From Mytilus edulis (Eukaryota > Mollusca > Bivalvia > Mytilida > Mytilidae): a stretch of 64,000 bases of DNA. A program made the translations under genes and the position numbers. Each line of letters starts with the position of its first letter. Within the stretch, counting starts at the first letter, position 1. The notes beneath the pieces are model-generated. The model was not told the origin of the DNA. It saw only the letters and a program-made list of their open reading frames with translations, and made no database searches. The stretch is taken from the NCBI RefSeq assembly GCF_963676685.1, contig NC_092344.1:101710749-101774748 (forward strand), written 5' to 3'. Shown piece after piece: positions 13,701-23,179 of this stretch.

Positions 13701-14888
13701 CAAATACTGCTTTTAAAGGTGTTAGACCACAATTCAAAATCATGATTTATTCATGCAACCATGTTTTTTTTTCAATTTTAACAGCTTTCAAAATATTTTA
13801 TCTTATTTAAGTTTAACTCGTCGTAAATCAATTGTAACTGATTTTATGCCCTTTATGGGCCCTGTAATTTGGGAAATAAAAATATCCTATTCTATTCTAT
13901 ATATATTTCTATTCTATTCTATATATCCTGAATTGTACATGTATCACCTTTTTTTAGCCAATTTGCAACAAAATTTTTAAGTTACTTAAATATTAAGTAA
14001 ATAATGACACCAAAAGCACTATTTTTTTTGTCAGATAATGCTACTTTTAAGTATGTTCTAAATTGGAATACAACTAAAGTCATATTCAAAATCATGTTAT
14101 AATTATATAAGAACAAACAATTTCATTTTGCAACTAAAGATCTCCGTTACTAAAAATATATTTTTACCTTTAGCTGGTTTAACTTGTTCTGCAGTGTGCA
14201 CACTTCCTAATTGTGGCCATTCTTCCTTAAGTTTGCATATTTTGTCTATTATTTCTTGTTTATAGCTTTTTGCAGATTTCCCCAATTTCTCATTCTTCAA
14301 TGTCTCTATTAGAAACTTTTCAATATCTGAAATATACCAATTTCTATCATCATGAAATAAAATGTACAAGTTATAAAATAAACAAATAAACATTACCGGT
14401 AATATAATTTAACTGTGAACTTTTAATTTTTATAATACGAAAATATGAAGGGAGTCATCAAAATATGCCATATTGGTAGTTTTAAATTGTAACTCAGCTA
14501 TGTTCAGCTTTTAAAGTGGTCACATGGAATGTTTAACTCCTGGCCATTCTGATGCGAAGAGGACGTTTATGCAGGAGGTTGCGTGGAAACAAGATATTTT
14601 GGCCATATTTCCAGTTTGGCGTTGGTTGTTTCAGCCACATGTCAACTTCAGCCATGTAATAAAAGTAGTTTAGCTGAGAGTTTAAGTAAACTTTTATTTA
14701 AGATTAAAAGATATTTTGTTGAACTGGTATTTTATGACTCTCATTTATTTACCTTTTATAACTTTAAAAAAATAAGTAGTATATGAAAGTTAATAAGAAG
14801 TTGATTGAAGATAACACTTACCATTATTTTTTATAATCAATTTGATATTTGAAGAACATGAAGTAAACAAACATTTTAAAAGTTGCAT
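1787..14888 (-). CDS. SKAP2: Src kinase-associated phosphoprotein (SKAP1/SKAP2-like), eight coding exons
   Basis: SKAP proteins are cytosolic adaptors that couple Src-family kinases and ADAP/FYB-type partners to integrin and actin control. Minus-strand coding exons with GT-AG borders and matching phases are 14822-14888 (candidate first exon), 14168-14326, 10206-10262, 6716-6793, 4135-4218, 3636-3835, 3029-3134 and 1787-2367 (stop TGA at 1787-1789). They total 1332 nt, 443 codons plus stop; human SKAP2 is about 359 residues. Exon 14168-14326 encodes the N-terminal dimerisation segment (DIEKFLIETLKNEKLGKSAK). Exons 4135-4218 to 3029-3134 encode the PH domain (AGFLEKKR, QKRWCVIKG, TYEFMASSKSEVEEW). 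The last exon carries acidic tyrosine motifs (GDIYE, DDIYDEG, EEMYEDA), proline-rich stretches and an SH3 domain ending GLVPKNYL. The motifs suggest Src-kinase phosphorylation. The first exon is the weakest part: its phase fits and its donor is GTAAGT, but its sequence is only weakly SKAP-like. SKAP1 and SKAP2 cannot be told apart here; the gene may predate their split. Confidence 0.88.
3857..4008. mobile_element. Short palindromic MITE in a SKAP intron
   Basis: The ends are perfect inverted repeats of 15 bp (GCATGACAGTCAAAG at 3857-3871 and its complement at 3994-4008), with weaker pairing further in. The 152-bp element starts 20 bp upstream (in the gene's direction) of the acceptor of exon 3636-3835. 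No clear target duplication was identified, so the exact ends are uncertain. Confidence 0.55.
5575..6541 (+). pseudogene. Relic of the 3' end of a non-LTR retrotransposon (reverse-transcriptase C-terminus plus 3' UTR)
   Basis: One reading frame from about 5621 to 6300 encodes the C-terminal tail typical of LINE polyproteins, including TYRKFKYVYSVENYL, RCGVAPIRIETGRYQNF and a CCHC-like finger (CFNCNDIENEKH then C-P). It is broken by in-frame stops at 5861-5863 (TGA) and within the finger near 6068 (TAA). Both are readily explained by C-to-T changes in CGA and CAA codons (inference). The frame is followed by a 3' UTR with two similar blocks of about 120 bp (TTACTCTTTTTTGAGTG and TTACTCTTTTTAGAGTG) and an AATAAA-containing end near 6530. 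It sits in a SKAP intron, antisense to the gene. The RT core and endonuclease are absent, so it is a fragment. Confidence 0.7.
7080..10205. other. SKAP intron sequence without recognised genes
   Basis: No exon or protein similarity was found. A more GC-rich island at about 7550-7790 has no partner repeat that I could find. A perfect 8-bp stem with a 4-nt loop (GTAAACCC, TGAG, GGGTTTAC) lies at 8502-8521. The remainder is AT-rich intron with homopolymer runs. Confidence 0.5.
10435..10620. repeat. Degenerate short tandem repeat
   Basis: Four to five diverged units of roughly 35-40 bp share the pattern GTAAAAGAAAAATGACATTGT. The array lies in a SKAP intron about 170 bp from the 57-nt cassette-like exon. 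Confidence 0.6.
10629..11490. repeat. Imperfect inverted-repeat element rich in GTCC motifs
   Basis: The left end (AAATAGTGTCCCCCATAAAA) is matched in inverse near 11370-11390 (TAAAATAGTGTCTCCC on the minus strand). Internal blocks such as GAACAAAATTTCAC occur at both sides, and the motif GTCCCATGAACAAAATTTCA near 10652 has an inverted partner near 11480. A decayed foldback transposon is the likely origin; its borders are uncertain. Confidence 0.45.
11839..12452. mobile_element. Foldback MITE with TA target duplication
   Basis: The terminal inverted repeats are GACCCCGTTCACACTAG on the left and, reverse-complemented, GACCCGTTCACACTAG on the right. TA flanks both ends (11837-11838 and 12453-12454). 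Both arms are full of GATCGATT-type motifs, so the 614-bp element can fold extensively. The middle encodes only short open stretches; a minus-strand one of 62 codons (11966-12154) might be a transposase remnant, but I recognise no domain. Confidence 0.65.
13838..13935 (+). repeat. Short retroposon 3' tail with pentanucleotide repeats
   Basis: The segment TTTATGGGCCCTGTAATTTG followed by GGAAATAAAA and (TATTC)n-like repeats resembles the 3' end of molluscan non-LTR elements that finish in a short tandem repeat. No coding part is attached. The family assignment is from memory and weak. Confidence 0.4.
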
Positions 14889-15288
14889 TAGTAGTCTCGT
14901 TTCAACAACAAAAAATGGATTATAAAGAGTGCTTAACAGTCTATAGCTAAGTTCAAGCTTATACAAATATTTTTTTTTTATTAAAAAAAAGTCTGTATCA
15001 CATATACAGAAAAAATAACTTACCTATTTTTTAGGCACATTTTAGGCATTCAGGAAAAAAGAAAAAATGGACCAAAACGACCAAGGTCAAACTAGTGTAT
15101 GGCCAAAACGTCATAAGGCTAAACAGTTTCATGGCCGAAATGTCTCAAAAGCATGTCATGCTAATCAGCTAATGGAAGGTTGACATACAAACAAAAGTGG
15201 TTGGAGGAATTCAGAGGGGAAATGCTAAATCCTGAATTCCAAAAAAAATGAAGCATTCTCTCTTGTTTCATAAAAAAACAACAACTAA
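14889..15288. other. Sequence upstream of the candidate SKAP first exon
   Basis: This stretch is AT-rich. The reading frame of the candidate first exon stays open for about 28 further codons upstream of its ATG, so a longer 5' coding part cannot be excluded. No promoter motif is convincing. Confidence 0.3.
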
Positions 15289-15570
15289 GGCAGCAACCAT
15301 TTGATTTTCTGGGGGGGGCTATGGTTTTTTTTTCTGGACAAATTTTTTTTTTCGCCTGCGGCGAAAAACAATCTATTTTTTTCGCGACAAGTCGAAAACA
15401 ATTTTTTTCTTTCAATTTTAGCATTACATATAGTGGCAGCTGAGGGTGAAACAAACAAATTTTTTTTCTCAGAATCAAAAACAAATTATTTTTTTCTCCA
15501 AAAACTGGAAACAAACTTTTTTTTCCAAAAAAAACCATAGCCCCCCCCAGAAAATCAAATGGTTGCTGCC
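15289..15570. mobile_element. MITE copy A, PIF/Harbinger-like (TAA target duplication)
   Basis: The inverted repeat starts GGCAGCAACCATTTGATTTT and continues through a run of G to GCTATGG; its mirror ends the element at 15570. TAA flanks both sides (15286-15288 and 15571-15573), the three-base TWA duplication typical of PIF/Harbinger. The 282-bp interior consists of T-rich segments alternating with short motifs such as CGAAAACAA. No transposase is encoded. Confidence 0.7.
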
Positions 15571-16360
15571 TAATGAATGATTATAGAGAATCCCGATAAG
15601 TGTAAATCCCGAATTTCCCCAAAATAACAATTCATACATGTCTCCTGGGAACAGTATATCTAACATATATGTTCCTGATGTCTCGAACAAAAATGGTCCG
15701 CCCTGAAAACATCACTATCCGAGTTACGGAGTATGTATTTATAAAAGGTTTTTCTATTCATAATCTTTTAAAAAGAAAGTAGGGCTAGCGGTTGTGCATT
15801 TTACCTGATAATAAAGACTTAATAGATTCGTGAAACCCTGACATAATGTTGGTTCTTTCACTTATAATTTACTGATGATGTTATCTTCCTTCTTCCTGGT
15901 TAATTTTTTCAGTCCATATCACATGAAAAGATCCGAGACTGATGAAAATACGAGAGGGTTTCCTAAAAGACCCCATTTACATTGGTTCACTTCCCCTTTA
16001 TCCATCGCTCATCGGCCCTAGGGAAGTTGTGTGACTGAAAAGCAAAAGGTACATATATACAAGATTAAATGCAACATCCAGTCAGTTGGATTTTTTAAAG
16101 AAGGGAGGTGCGATCATTTTATCGGAGACGTAAAAGGGGTAGGGGGAGGACCGCGGTAATTAAGTTTTATACTTATCGCTGTTTTTCCCGCCATTTACAA
16201 TTTACTGGCGAAAAATATATATTTTTGGCGAAAGAGATGGCGAAAAAAATAATTGACCCAGGGGAAACCCTGATTTAGGGATCTACCATTTGATTTTTAT
16301 GGGGGGCTAGGATGAAAAATTTTGTCCTGCATTTTTTTTAGCTGTAATGAGGGTGGTAAA

Positions 16361-18090
16361 AAAATACAGTAGTATGAAACAGTTCTGGACGTACATAAAA
16401 CATAAACGTACAGAGAGCAGTGGAGTGGCACCACTACGAAGTGAGGGACTTCTACACTCACACCCAGTAGAACAAGCAAACATCCTTAACAAACAGTTCC
16501 AATCGGCTTTCTCCACCATACAACCAGCATGAGTTCTCATCTCGATGCCAGATGTCAGGAAAATACCCGTCCGCTGAGGAACTTACCATAACAGAGAATG
16601 GTATATTGAAATTGCTTATAAACATCAATCCAAACAAAGCAGCAGGACCTGACAACATAAGACCAAGATTACTGAAAGAGCTGGCGAAGGAAATAGCCCC
16701 CATACTCACACTGATCTTCCAAACATCAATCGAAACAGGGGATGTACCATCTGACTGGAGGAATGCCAATGTTAGCCCAGTCTTCAAGAAAGGCGAGAGA
16801 TATAGAGCAGAGAACTACCGACCAATATCTCTGACTTGTATATGCTGCAAACTCATAGAGCACATAATCACAAGCCATATCATGAACCATGCAGATCGCC
16901 ACCAAATTCTATACCCATTACAACATGGCTTTCGCTCCAAACGATCTTGTGAAACCCAGCTAATTGAATTTGTGGACGACATCACTAAAAACATGAGTGC
17001 AGGTAAACAGACAGACGTACTAATTATGGATTTCTCTAAAGCTTTCGACAAAGTTGGCCACAGTCTACTCGTTCATAAACTCGAACACTACGGAATCAGA
17101 GGAAATGTCAATAGGTGGATTGCTAGCTTCCTATCACATAGGACACAAGCAGTAGTAGTGGATGGAGAGAGCTCATCACATATTGATGTAGAATCTGGGG
17201 TACCCCAAGGCTCAGTCCTTGGGCCCTCGCTATTCCTGTTTTACATCAACGACATGCCTGATGGAATTAAATCTACTATTCGCCTATTTGCTGATGACAC
17301 CATAGCCTACCTTACAATATCAAACGACAAAGATTCCAACGACCTACAAAAAGATCTAGATAAATTGGCAACATGGGAAACCAAATGGAAAATGGCCTTC
17401 CACCCAGACAAGTGCAATGTACTCACCATCAGCCGGAAAAACAACACCATTGCAACATCATACAAATTACATGGTCACACTTTAGAACCTGTCAAAAGCG
17501 CAAAATACCTAGGCTGCACATTCACGTCCGAAATGAAATGGAATGACCATGTTAACAACATCTGCAACAAAGCCAATAGAACAATCGGCTTCCTAAAACG
17601 AAACCTGAACATCGGATCAACGTCTGTAAAGGAAAGTGCGTACAAAACACTTGTTAGACCAATAACAGAATACGCCAGTCCTGTATGGGATCCATACAAC
17701 AAAACAGAAATAGACCGAATAGAGATGGTCCAGAGACGTGCAGCACGTTATGTGATGAATAAACACCAAAATCACTCAAGTGTAAGCAAGATGCTAAACC
17801 ACCTAGAATGGAGATCACTCGAACAAAGACGAAAAGATGCAAGACTAACCATGCTCTTTAAAATAGTAAACGAGAAAGTTGCTGTGACAAAGGAATATCG
17901 TTTGATTCCACCTAAACGATTGTCAAGAAATATGCATGACAGAAGCTTCCAAATTCCAGCAGCATCAAATGATTACCGGAAATTTTCTTTCTTTCCACGA
18001 ACCATCAAAGATTGGAACAGTCTCCCTCCAGGGGTAGTGTCAGCGCCGTCAGTCGAGGCTTTTAAAGCCTCGGTGACAAAGCTGAACTAA
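16361..18090 (+). pseudogene. LINE reverse transcriptase, C-terminal half, one frame break
   Basis: The long frame 16552-18090 (512 codons) carries the RT fingers (NPNKAAGPDNIRPRLLKELA, NYRPISLTCICCKLIEH), the QHGFR motif, the GVPQGSVLGP motif and the catalytic FADD (IRLFADDTIAYL). It continues through the thumb to a C-terminal region ending at TAA. Upstream, 16347-16532 in another frame encodes the preceding part (FWTYIKHKRTESSGVAPLRS), separated by a stop and frameshift near 16530. The internal ATG at 16552 is therefore unlikely to be a genuine start. The endonuclease is absent. The RT core looks intact, so the copy is fairly young, but it cannot move by itself. Confidence 0.85.
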
Positions 18091-18199
18091 ATTCAAACAA
18101 TATGGGGGGAGGGGGGTGGGGTCTGTATGCGCACCGAAGTCATGGCAAAATATTCAATTAGTTGATTGTGGCCATTATCCGGTAGAAGTAGAAGTAGAA
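16361..18199 (+). mobile_element. 5'-truncated Jockey/CR1-like LINE insertion
   Basis: The insertion is bounded by an 8-bp direct repeat, GTGGTAAA, at 16353-16360 and 18200-18207. It ends in a short tandem repeat of GTAGAA (about 18182-18199), as CR1-like LINEs often do. It contains the RT domain but no endonuclease, so the 5' part is missing, which is the usual result of incomplete target-primed reverse transcription. Confidence 0.75.
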
Positions 18200-19054
18200 G
18201 TGGTAAAGGGGGGTACTGAACACGGAAACCCTTGAAATAAAAATCGCAAAAACGTAGCACGAAAAATAAAAATCGGGAAAAACGAAGCACGAGAAATAAA
18301 ATCGTAAGTATTGAGAAAAAAAGTACCAGCAGTTACTACTCCGTTCTTGGAGATCATGTAGACATTGTTAATGGACATAAAGACCTTGTGGTCACCTTTG
18401 AGCGTCTGCTACTTGCATCTGATTTGAAAAAATATTATTATGATGGACTTTATTACATGTATAGCATACATATACAATAGAAAGTAGAATGGCAACAATT
18501 TACATCAATTTCTTTTATATTACCCAAGTTCCAATTTACTTTTTAATCAAATGCGAAACAATGCAAGAACGAGAAATTAAGAGCACCGACACGAAACACG
18601 GAAAATAAATATGGGGAAATACGAAGCACGCACATCGAATCAAACACGAGAAAACGAGAAATAAAACACCAAAACACGAAAACACGTGAAATAAAAAGGC
18701 AGAAAACGTGCACGAAAATAACCCTTTACCACCCTCTGTAATCTCTGTCCTGCCTTTTTGTTTTTCACTCTGTTCGGTCCTGCCTTTTTTTTTTTTTAGT
18801 TTATCCAGACTTTTTTTTACCTAAATTGTCATCCTGACTTTTTTTTTTTGCAAGTGTCTCATCCTGCCTTTTTTTTTTTACTCAAAACTCCTGTCCTGCC
18901 TATTTTTTTCAAATTTCATCCTAGCCCCCCCATAAAAATCAAATGGTAGCTCCCTTATTTATATGAGCTATGAACTTTTTGGGGAATGTTAGTTACAATT
19001 CATTTACGGTACCTGTGATTCCTTTTTATGCCCCGTCGTTGCAGTGAGCATTAA

Positions 19055-19160
19055 CAGAGGCGGAAAAAATTTGGTTGCTTATTTAGGGAATCACTGGAGC
19101 GGACCCCCTCTTAGGCAGTCAGTGGGCCCCCACTTTTGAAAATTTCTGGATCCGCCACTG
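19055..19160 (-). mobile_element. CAGTGGCGGATC-family MITE, copy 1
   Basis: The inverted ends are CAGAGGCGGA on the left and TGGATCCGCCACTG on the right. The five-base duplication ATTAA lies on both sides (19050-19054 and 19161-19165). It is 106 bp long and has no coding capacity. Confidence 0.7.
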
Positions 19161-19481
19161 ATTAAGTTTTACACTTGTCCGTCTACATACATCCCAAAAT
19201 TGGTTTCCATGCTCTTGTAACGGTTTATTTCTTACAGATTTCACAGAACCTTGTGAAATAGAATCCCATTGACTACTATGTATTAAAGTTACTTACAATC
19301 AATATATACCTGACAATAATTATAAATCAATTACAAACGAAAGTGAACCAACACCTGGTGAGTCTGTAGTACGGTAGAGTCCATAAAGTGGATACCTCGC
19401 CGGGTATGCAGGGTCGTTATGATAAAAAAACATAAAATGTAGAGAGTCTTATAACAACAACACTTTAGGGACTGCTGCAGA

Positions 19482-19540
19482 AAATTTATTGATCGACATG
19501 TTTTGGTGCCTAGGGCACCGTCATCAGGATAAAATAATTA
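19482..19540 (-). ncRNA. Hammerhead ribozyme-like motif, probably inactive
   Basis: On the minus strand the order is CTGATGA (19521-19527), a 6-bp stem with a CTA loop (GGTGCC, CTA, GGCACC), then AAAAC where a hammerhead needs GAAAC, a palindromic stem III (ACATGT) and C17 before GATC. The flanking strands can form a partial stem I. The G12 position reads A, which fits C-to-T decay of a CpG on the plus strand. Similar hammerheads are known in Penelope-like elements; no coding part of one is present here. Confidence 0.5.
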
Positions 19541-19790
19541 TAAATATTTCACAAAGGTAGAACAAATTTGCATAATTTATCAATTAGAGGGAGGTAATTA
19601 TAATCAATTTATATTTTAAAGATATTAATATTATATTCCTGAATCTATTTTATAGTGAAATTTTCCTTTGAATCTTATTTTTTATATTAATTTATATGAT
19701 TTTTTTTTTTACTTAAAACATGATTTTATAAGACAGAAAATATTGCACAGGTAAATACTATCCAGATGTTGAAATTGTTTTGGTTCCTAT

Positions 19791-19949
19791 CAGTGGCGGA
19801 TCTAGAAATTTACATAAGTGGGGGCCCACTGACTGACCTAAGAGGGGGCCTGCTCCAGTCACGCTTCAATGATTCTCTATATAAGCAACAAAAAAATTTT
19901 CCAAAAAGGGGGGGCCTGCCCCCCCCTCCCCCCCCTAAATCCGCCTCTG
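19791..19949 (+). mobile_element. CAGTGGCGGATC-family MITE, copy 2
   Basis: The element begins CAGTGGCGGATCTAGAAATT and ends AATCCGCCTCTG. CCTAT lies on both sides (19786-19790 and 19950-19954). It is 159 bp long, with G- and C-runs in the arms. Confidence 0.75.
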
Positions 19950-19954
19950 CCTAT

Positions 19955-20926
19955 ATATTGTTATGCTATGATTCATCTGATTTCCACATAATCAACATAT
20001 TCTTGCATATTTATTTTATATAGTTAAAAGTATCGTCATATTTTGATTCTTCCATTAATGTTTACTGTTTACAAACGTAATGCATATATTTCTACCTTTA
20101 AATTTTATATTTAGTACTGAGATTTGAAAACAACTCACTTTTACCTGTATTTCACTTACCTTATTTTATATATATTAAATTAATCATAATATCATTTCAC
20201 AATTAAGAAGATATTTGAAATTACTTCTGGTTTTCTTTCATATGTTTCATGATAATTGTCTTTTTAAAAGAAGGATATTTACTTGAATATTTCAGGATAT
20301 TATTTTCAATAATAATCTCTGTTGTTTTTTCCCATTATAAATACATACTATTAAACCAGTTTAGCTTAAATTCAAATATATTATTATTTCATAGTATTTG
20401 TGATGATTAAGTTTTTTTTAATAACTATTCAATAGTTTAACTACCCGGACAGAATTTTCTGACAAAGGAAAAAATATCATACAGAAATATTTTCCTCAGG
20501 ATAAAAAAATAACAACAACTACTGTGACATTTTTTCCACCGGATCAAATTTCACCCGGATAGAATTTTGCTTTACACTCTTACTTTAGTTTGCCTCAACC
20601 AGATGTCATGAAACTTATATATACACAATATGCTTATAATCACTAAAAACAGATCAAATTATAATTTTGTGGCATAAATTTTACTGTTTTAGAGTTTTTT
20701 GCTAGATTTTTAAATTTTGATCTCACTTAAGTTTGGCTCAACTATAAATGTTATGACATATATATGTATTATATACACAATGTTTATTTTCACAAAACTC
20801 AGTCAAGTACAAATTTGAAGGAATCACTTTTACAGTTCTTGTGTTATTTCCCTTTATAACATTATATTCAGGCGGGAGTATCACGAGTGTCCCATGTACA
20901 CATTCCCCATTTATTTGTAGTATTAA
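19955..20926. other. Intergenic AT-rich sequence
   Basis: I see no gene, clear repeat boundary or regulatory motif here. The block around 20440-20580 contains similar short pieces (CCGGACAGAATTTTCTG and CCGGATAGAATTTTGC), possibly a small decayed foldback element. Confidence 0.3.
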
Positions 20927-21038
20927 CATAGGTGGATCCAGGCCCCCCCCCCCTTTTGTGGGAAAAATTTGGTTGCTTACATAGGAATCACTGGAGCCGC
21001 CCCCCTCCCCCTTTACAAAAGTTCTGGACCCGACACTG
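20927..21038 (+). mobile_element. CAGTGGCGGATC-family MITE, copy 3
   Basis: The element begins CATAGGTGGATCCAGG, a diverged left end, and ends CCCGACACTG. ATTAA lies on both sides (20922-20926 and 21039-21043). It is only about 90 bp upstream of a probable 3' splice site that precedes the TRIM gene. Confidence 0.65.
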
Positions 21039-21193
21039 ATTAAGTCTATCAAATATATTATATTTAGTTTTGTTTGCTTTTATTTAATTTTGTTCATTTC
21101 ATTTTGTTCATTGCTTTTTGTTTTCATTTTAGCACAGCCAAAGTCCCATCATAGTAATGTTTACAGTGACTGGACAATTGGAAACACTTTACC

Positions 21194-23179
21194 ATGGCTT
21201 CTCCTATAAATCCAGAAATTTCAAACGCGGATCTGACAACATGTCCCATATGTTTGGAACAAATGAAAGTTCCAAAGTGTTTGCCTTGCCTGCATTCATT
21301 TTGTGAAACATGCATAGTAGCCTATTGTGAACACTTCACAGCTGCATCTGGTAATCAGCAGACATTAGAATGTCCAGTTTGTCGTTCAGTATTAAATTAC
21401 ACAAAACCTAAAGGAACCTCGGAAACATTGTTAGTTTCTCCTGAAAAATGGGTACAAACACTTCCTTTAAACTTTCTCATTGTTGAACTTCTAGAAAGAA
21501 AACAATTTGAGAGCACAAACAAAATGTGTTTTTCTTGTGAACGACTTGGAGAAAAGTCAGGGGCTAATAACTTTTGTAAAGAGTGTGGAGAACTCTTATG
21601 TGAAATGTGTACTAAATATCACCGTGCTAACAAATTAACAGCTACACATAATATACATCTGTTTACTGAGCTTTCAAGGGATGAACTGAAAAATTTCAAA
21701 CAATGCTGTAACTGGCATCCTGGAGAAATGCTTAAATTGTACTGCTGTGATCATGAAATTGAATGCTGTTCTTTGTGTGTATCAGTTGATCACAGAAAAT
21801 GTGAGACTGTACAAACAATAGAAATTGCTGCAAAAGATATTTGTCAATCTGACTTACCAAAGAAAATCAAAGAAACCTTGGTATGCAATAAACAGAAACT
21901 TAAAATATTAAGAGAAAGGTTCATTGAGGATTCAAAAAAATATGAAGATCAAGTTCTATCTATTGTTGAAGAGCTTAATGACTTCAGACGAGATATCAAG
22001 ACCAAGGTTGATATTATTTCTGACAAACTGACTGCAGAATTAACACAGTTTTCAGAAAACAGTGACCGGAAACATAGAAGTATGGTTGTAGAATTAGATA
22101 GTAAAATCGCTTCAATTGACAATGAATTGAGCATTTTCGCAACAGTTTTTGAAAAGGCATCAAATGTGCAGATAATGGCTACACTAAAGGAACTCGAAAA
22201 AAAATCTCCTCTGCATACTAAGTTTACAAATGATATTACAAACAACTACTCACATTCTCATCTAACGTCAAATGTTAGTAAAGAACTAGACGAGATCAAT
22301 AATGCCTTAGAAAAATGTATGGTGTCCACGATTAGCAACCGTTGTGAATTCCCATTCACATGTAATTCACTGCCAAGTGTCCAGTTAAAATTAATCACTA
22401 AAATCAAAAGAAAAGACCGGCACAATGAAGCATGTTTTTCTAGTGATGGAAACATTTTTGTGGCAGATTATCTTTCAAAATGCATTGATGTGTATCATAT
22501 TGACAGTAAAAAGTTAAATACAGTCCAGCTTGAATATTCACCCCATAATTTAGCGTCTGATGGACATGGCTATATTGCTTTACTAAATGAAGAGGAAGGA
22601 ACCATAGAATTTTTAAATGAAAAAACTCTCATCATTGATCAAAGAATTTCTGTTAGCAAGAAGTCATATGGTATTTCACTGAATGAAAAGTTCCTTGTTG
22701 TTAGACAGGATGAAAGAATTGAATGCTATGACCGTTTAAAAGGAACATTATACTCCAAAGTCGAAGGATTACCAGGGCTTGACAGCTCAAGTGATGTCCA
22801 TGTAAACAAAAAAGGATTTTATTTTTCATGTGGTGACATCATACACTTCAAAACATTTCCAGACCTACCAGAAGGTGAAAGTGGCAGCTTTATTTATACT
22901 GATCATTCATTTGAGGATGTAGGAGCTGTAGCAACTGACGATAAAGGAAATGTATATTATGCAGATTCTGAAGCAGACACTATTGGTGTGATGTCATTTG
23001 ATGGTTCAAGATCATATGCCTTTGAAGTACAGGAGGAATTAATAAGGCCAGCTGGTCTTTGTTTAAGTAAGGACCAGAAGAACCTGCTTGTCACAAAAGA
23101 TATGGGTAAAACTATATATATGTATGAAATAGAGAAGGATGGGGATTTAGAAGTAGAGGCTGATGAAAAAAAATCCTAG
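21194..23179 (+). CDS. TRIM-family RING/B-box protein with C-terminal beta-propeller (661 aa)
   Basis: Probable E3 ubiquitin ligase of the tripartite-motif family. The C3HC4 RING has C17, C20, C32, H34, C37, C40, C60 and C63. B-box 1 spans about residues 112-152 (CFSCERLGEKSGANNFCKEC) and B-box 2 about 171-205 (CCNWHPGEMLKLYCCDHEIE). A charged helical coiled-coil region runs from about 215 to 360. Residues 380-650 contain repeated blades (GNIFVADY, GHGYIALL, GNVYYADS, GLCLSKDQKNLLVT) that look like an NHL-type beta-propeller, the usual substrate- or RNA-binding module. The whole ORF is one exon. A pyrimidine tract and AG at 21131-21132 suggests an upstream 5' UTR exon. A polyadenylation signal lies at 23313-23318. 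Bivalves carry large expansions of such genes, many linked to immunity; no one-to-one orthologue is claimed. Confidence 0.88.
   Translation: MASPINPEISNADLTTCPICLEQMKVPKCLPCLHSFCETCIVAYCEHFTAASGNQQTLECPVCRSVLNYTKPKGTSETLLVSPEKWVQTLPLNFLIVELLERKQFESTNKMCFSCERLGEKSGANNFCKECGELLCEMCTKYHRANKLTATHNIHLFTELSRDELKNFKQCCNWHPGEMLKLYCCDHEIECCSLCVSVDHRKCETVQTIEIAAKDICQSDLPKKIKETLVCNKQKLKILRERFIEDSKKYEDQVLSIVEELNDFRRDIKTKVDIISDKLTAELTQFSENSDRKHRSMVVELDSKIASIDNELSIFATVFEKASNVQIMATLKELEKKSPLHTKFTNDITNNYSHSHLTSNVSKELDEINNALEKCMVSTISNRCEFPFTCNSLPSVQLKLITKIKRKDRHNEACFSSDGNIFVADYLSKCIDVYHIDSKKLNTVQLEYSPHNLASDGHGYIALLNEEEGTIEFLNEKTLIIDQRISVSKKSYGISLNEKFLVVRQDERIECYDRLKGTLYSKVEGLPGLDSSSDVHVNKKGFYFSCGDIIHFKTFPDLPEGESGSFIYTDHSFEDVGAVATDDKGNVYYADSEADTIGVMSFDGSRSYAFEVQEELIRPAGLCLSKDQKNLLVTKDMGKTIYMYEIEKDGDLEVEADEKKS

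Larger units (their letters stand above)
16278..18954. mobile_element. MITE copy B of the same family, interrupted by a LINE
   Basis: The left end (GGGATCTACCATTTGATTTT at 16278) and the right end (mirror, ending at 18954) match each other and copy A. TTA flanks both sides (16275-16277 and 18955-18957). Removing the LINE (16361-18199) and one copy of its target duplication leaves about 0.83 kb of MITE. The right arm (about 18208-18954) holds repeated short blocks ending in CACGAAA-type motifs and repeated CCTGCC followed by T-runs. Confidence 0.7.

Noticed and set aside
15301-15540. ORFs rich in phenylalanine and lysine at 15.2-15.7 kb
   Set aside because: They arise from T-runs in the arms of MITE copy A.
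16458-16787. 109-codon minus-strand ORF
   Set aside because: It is the shadow of the LINE reverse transcriptase on the other strand.
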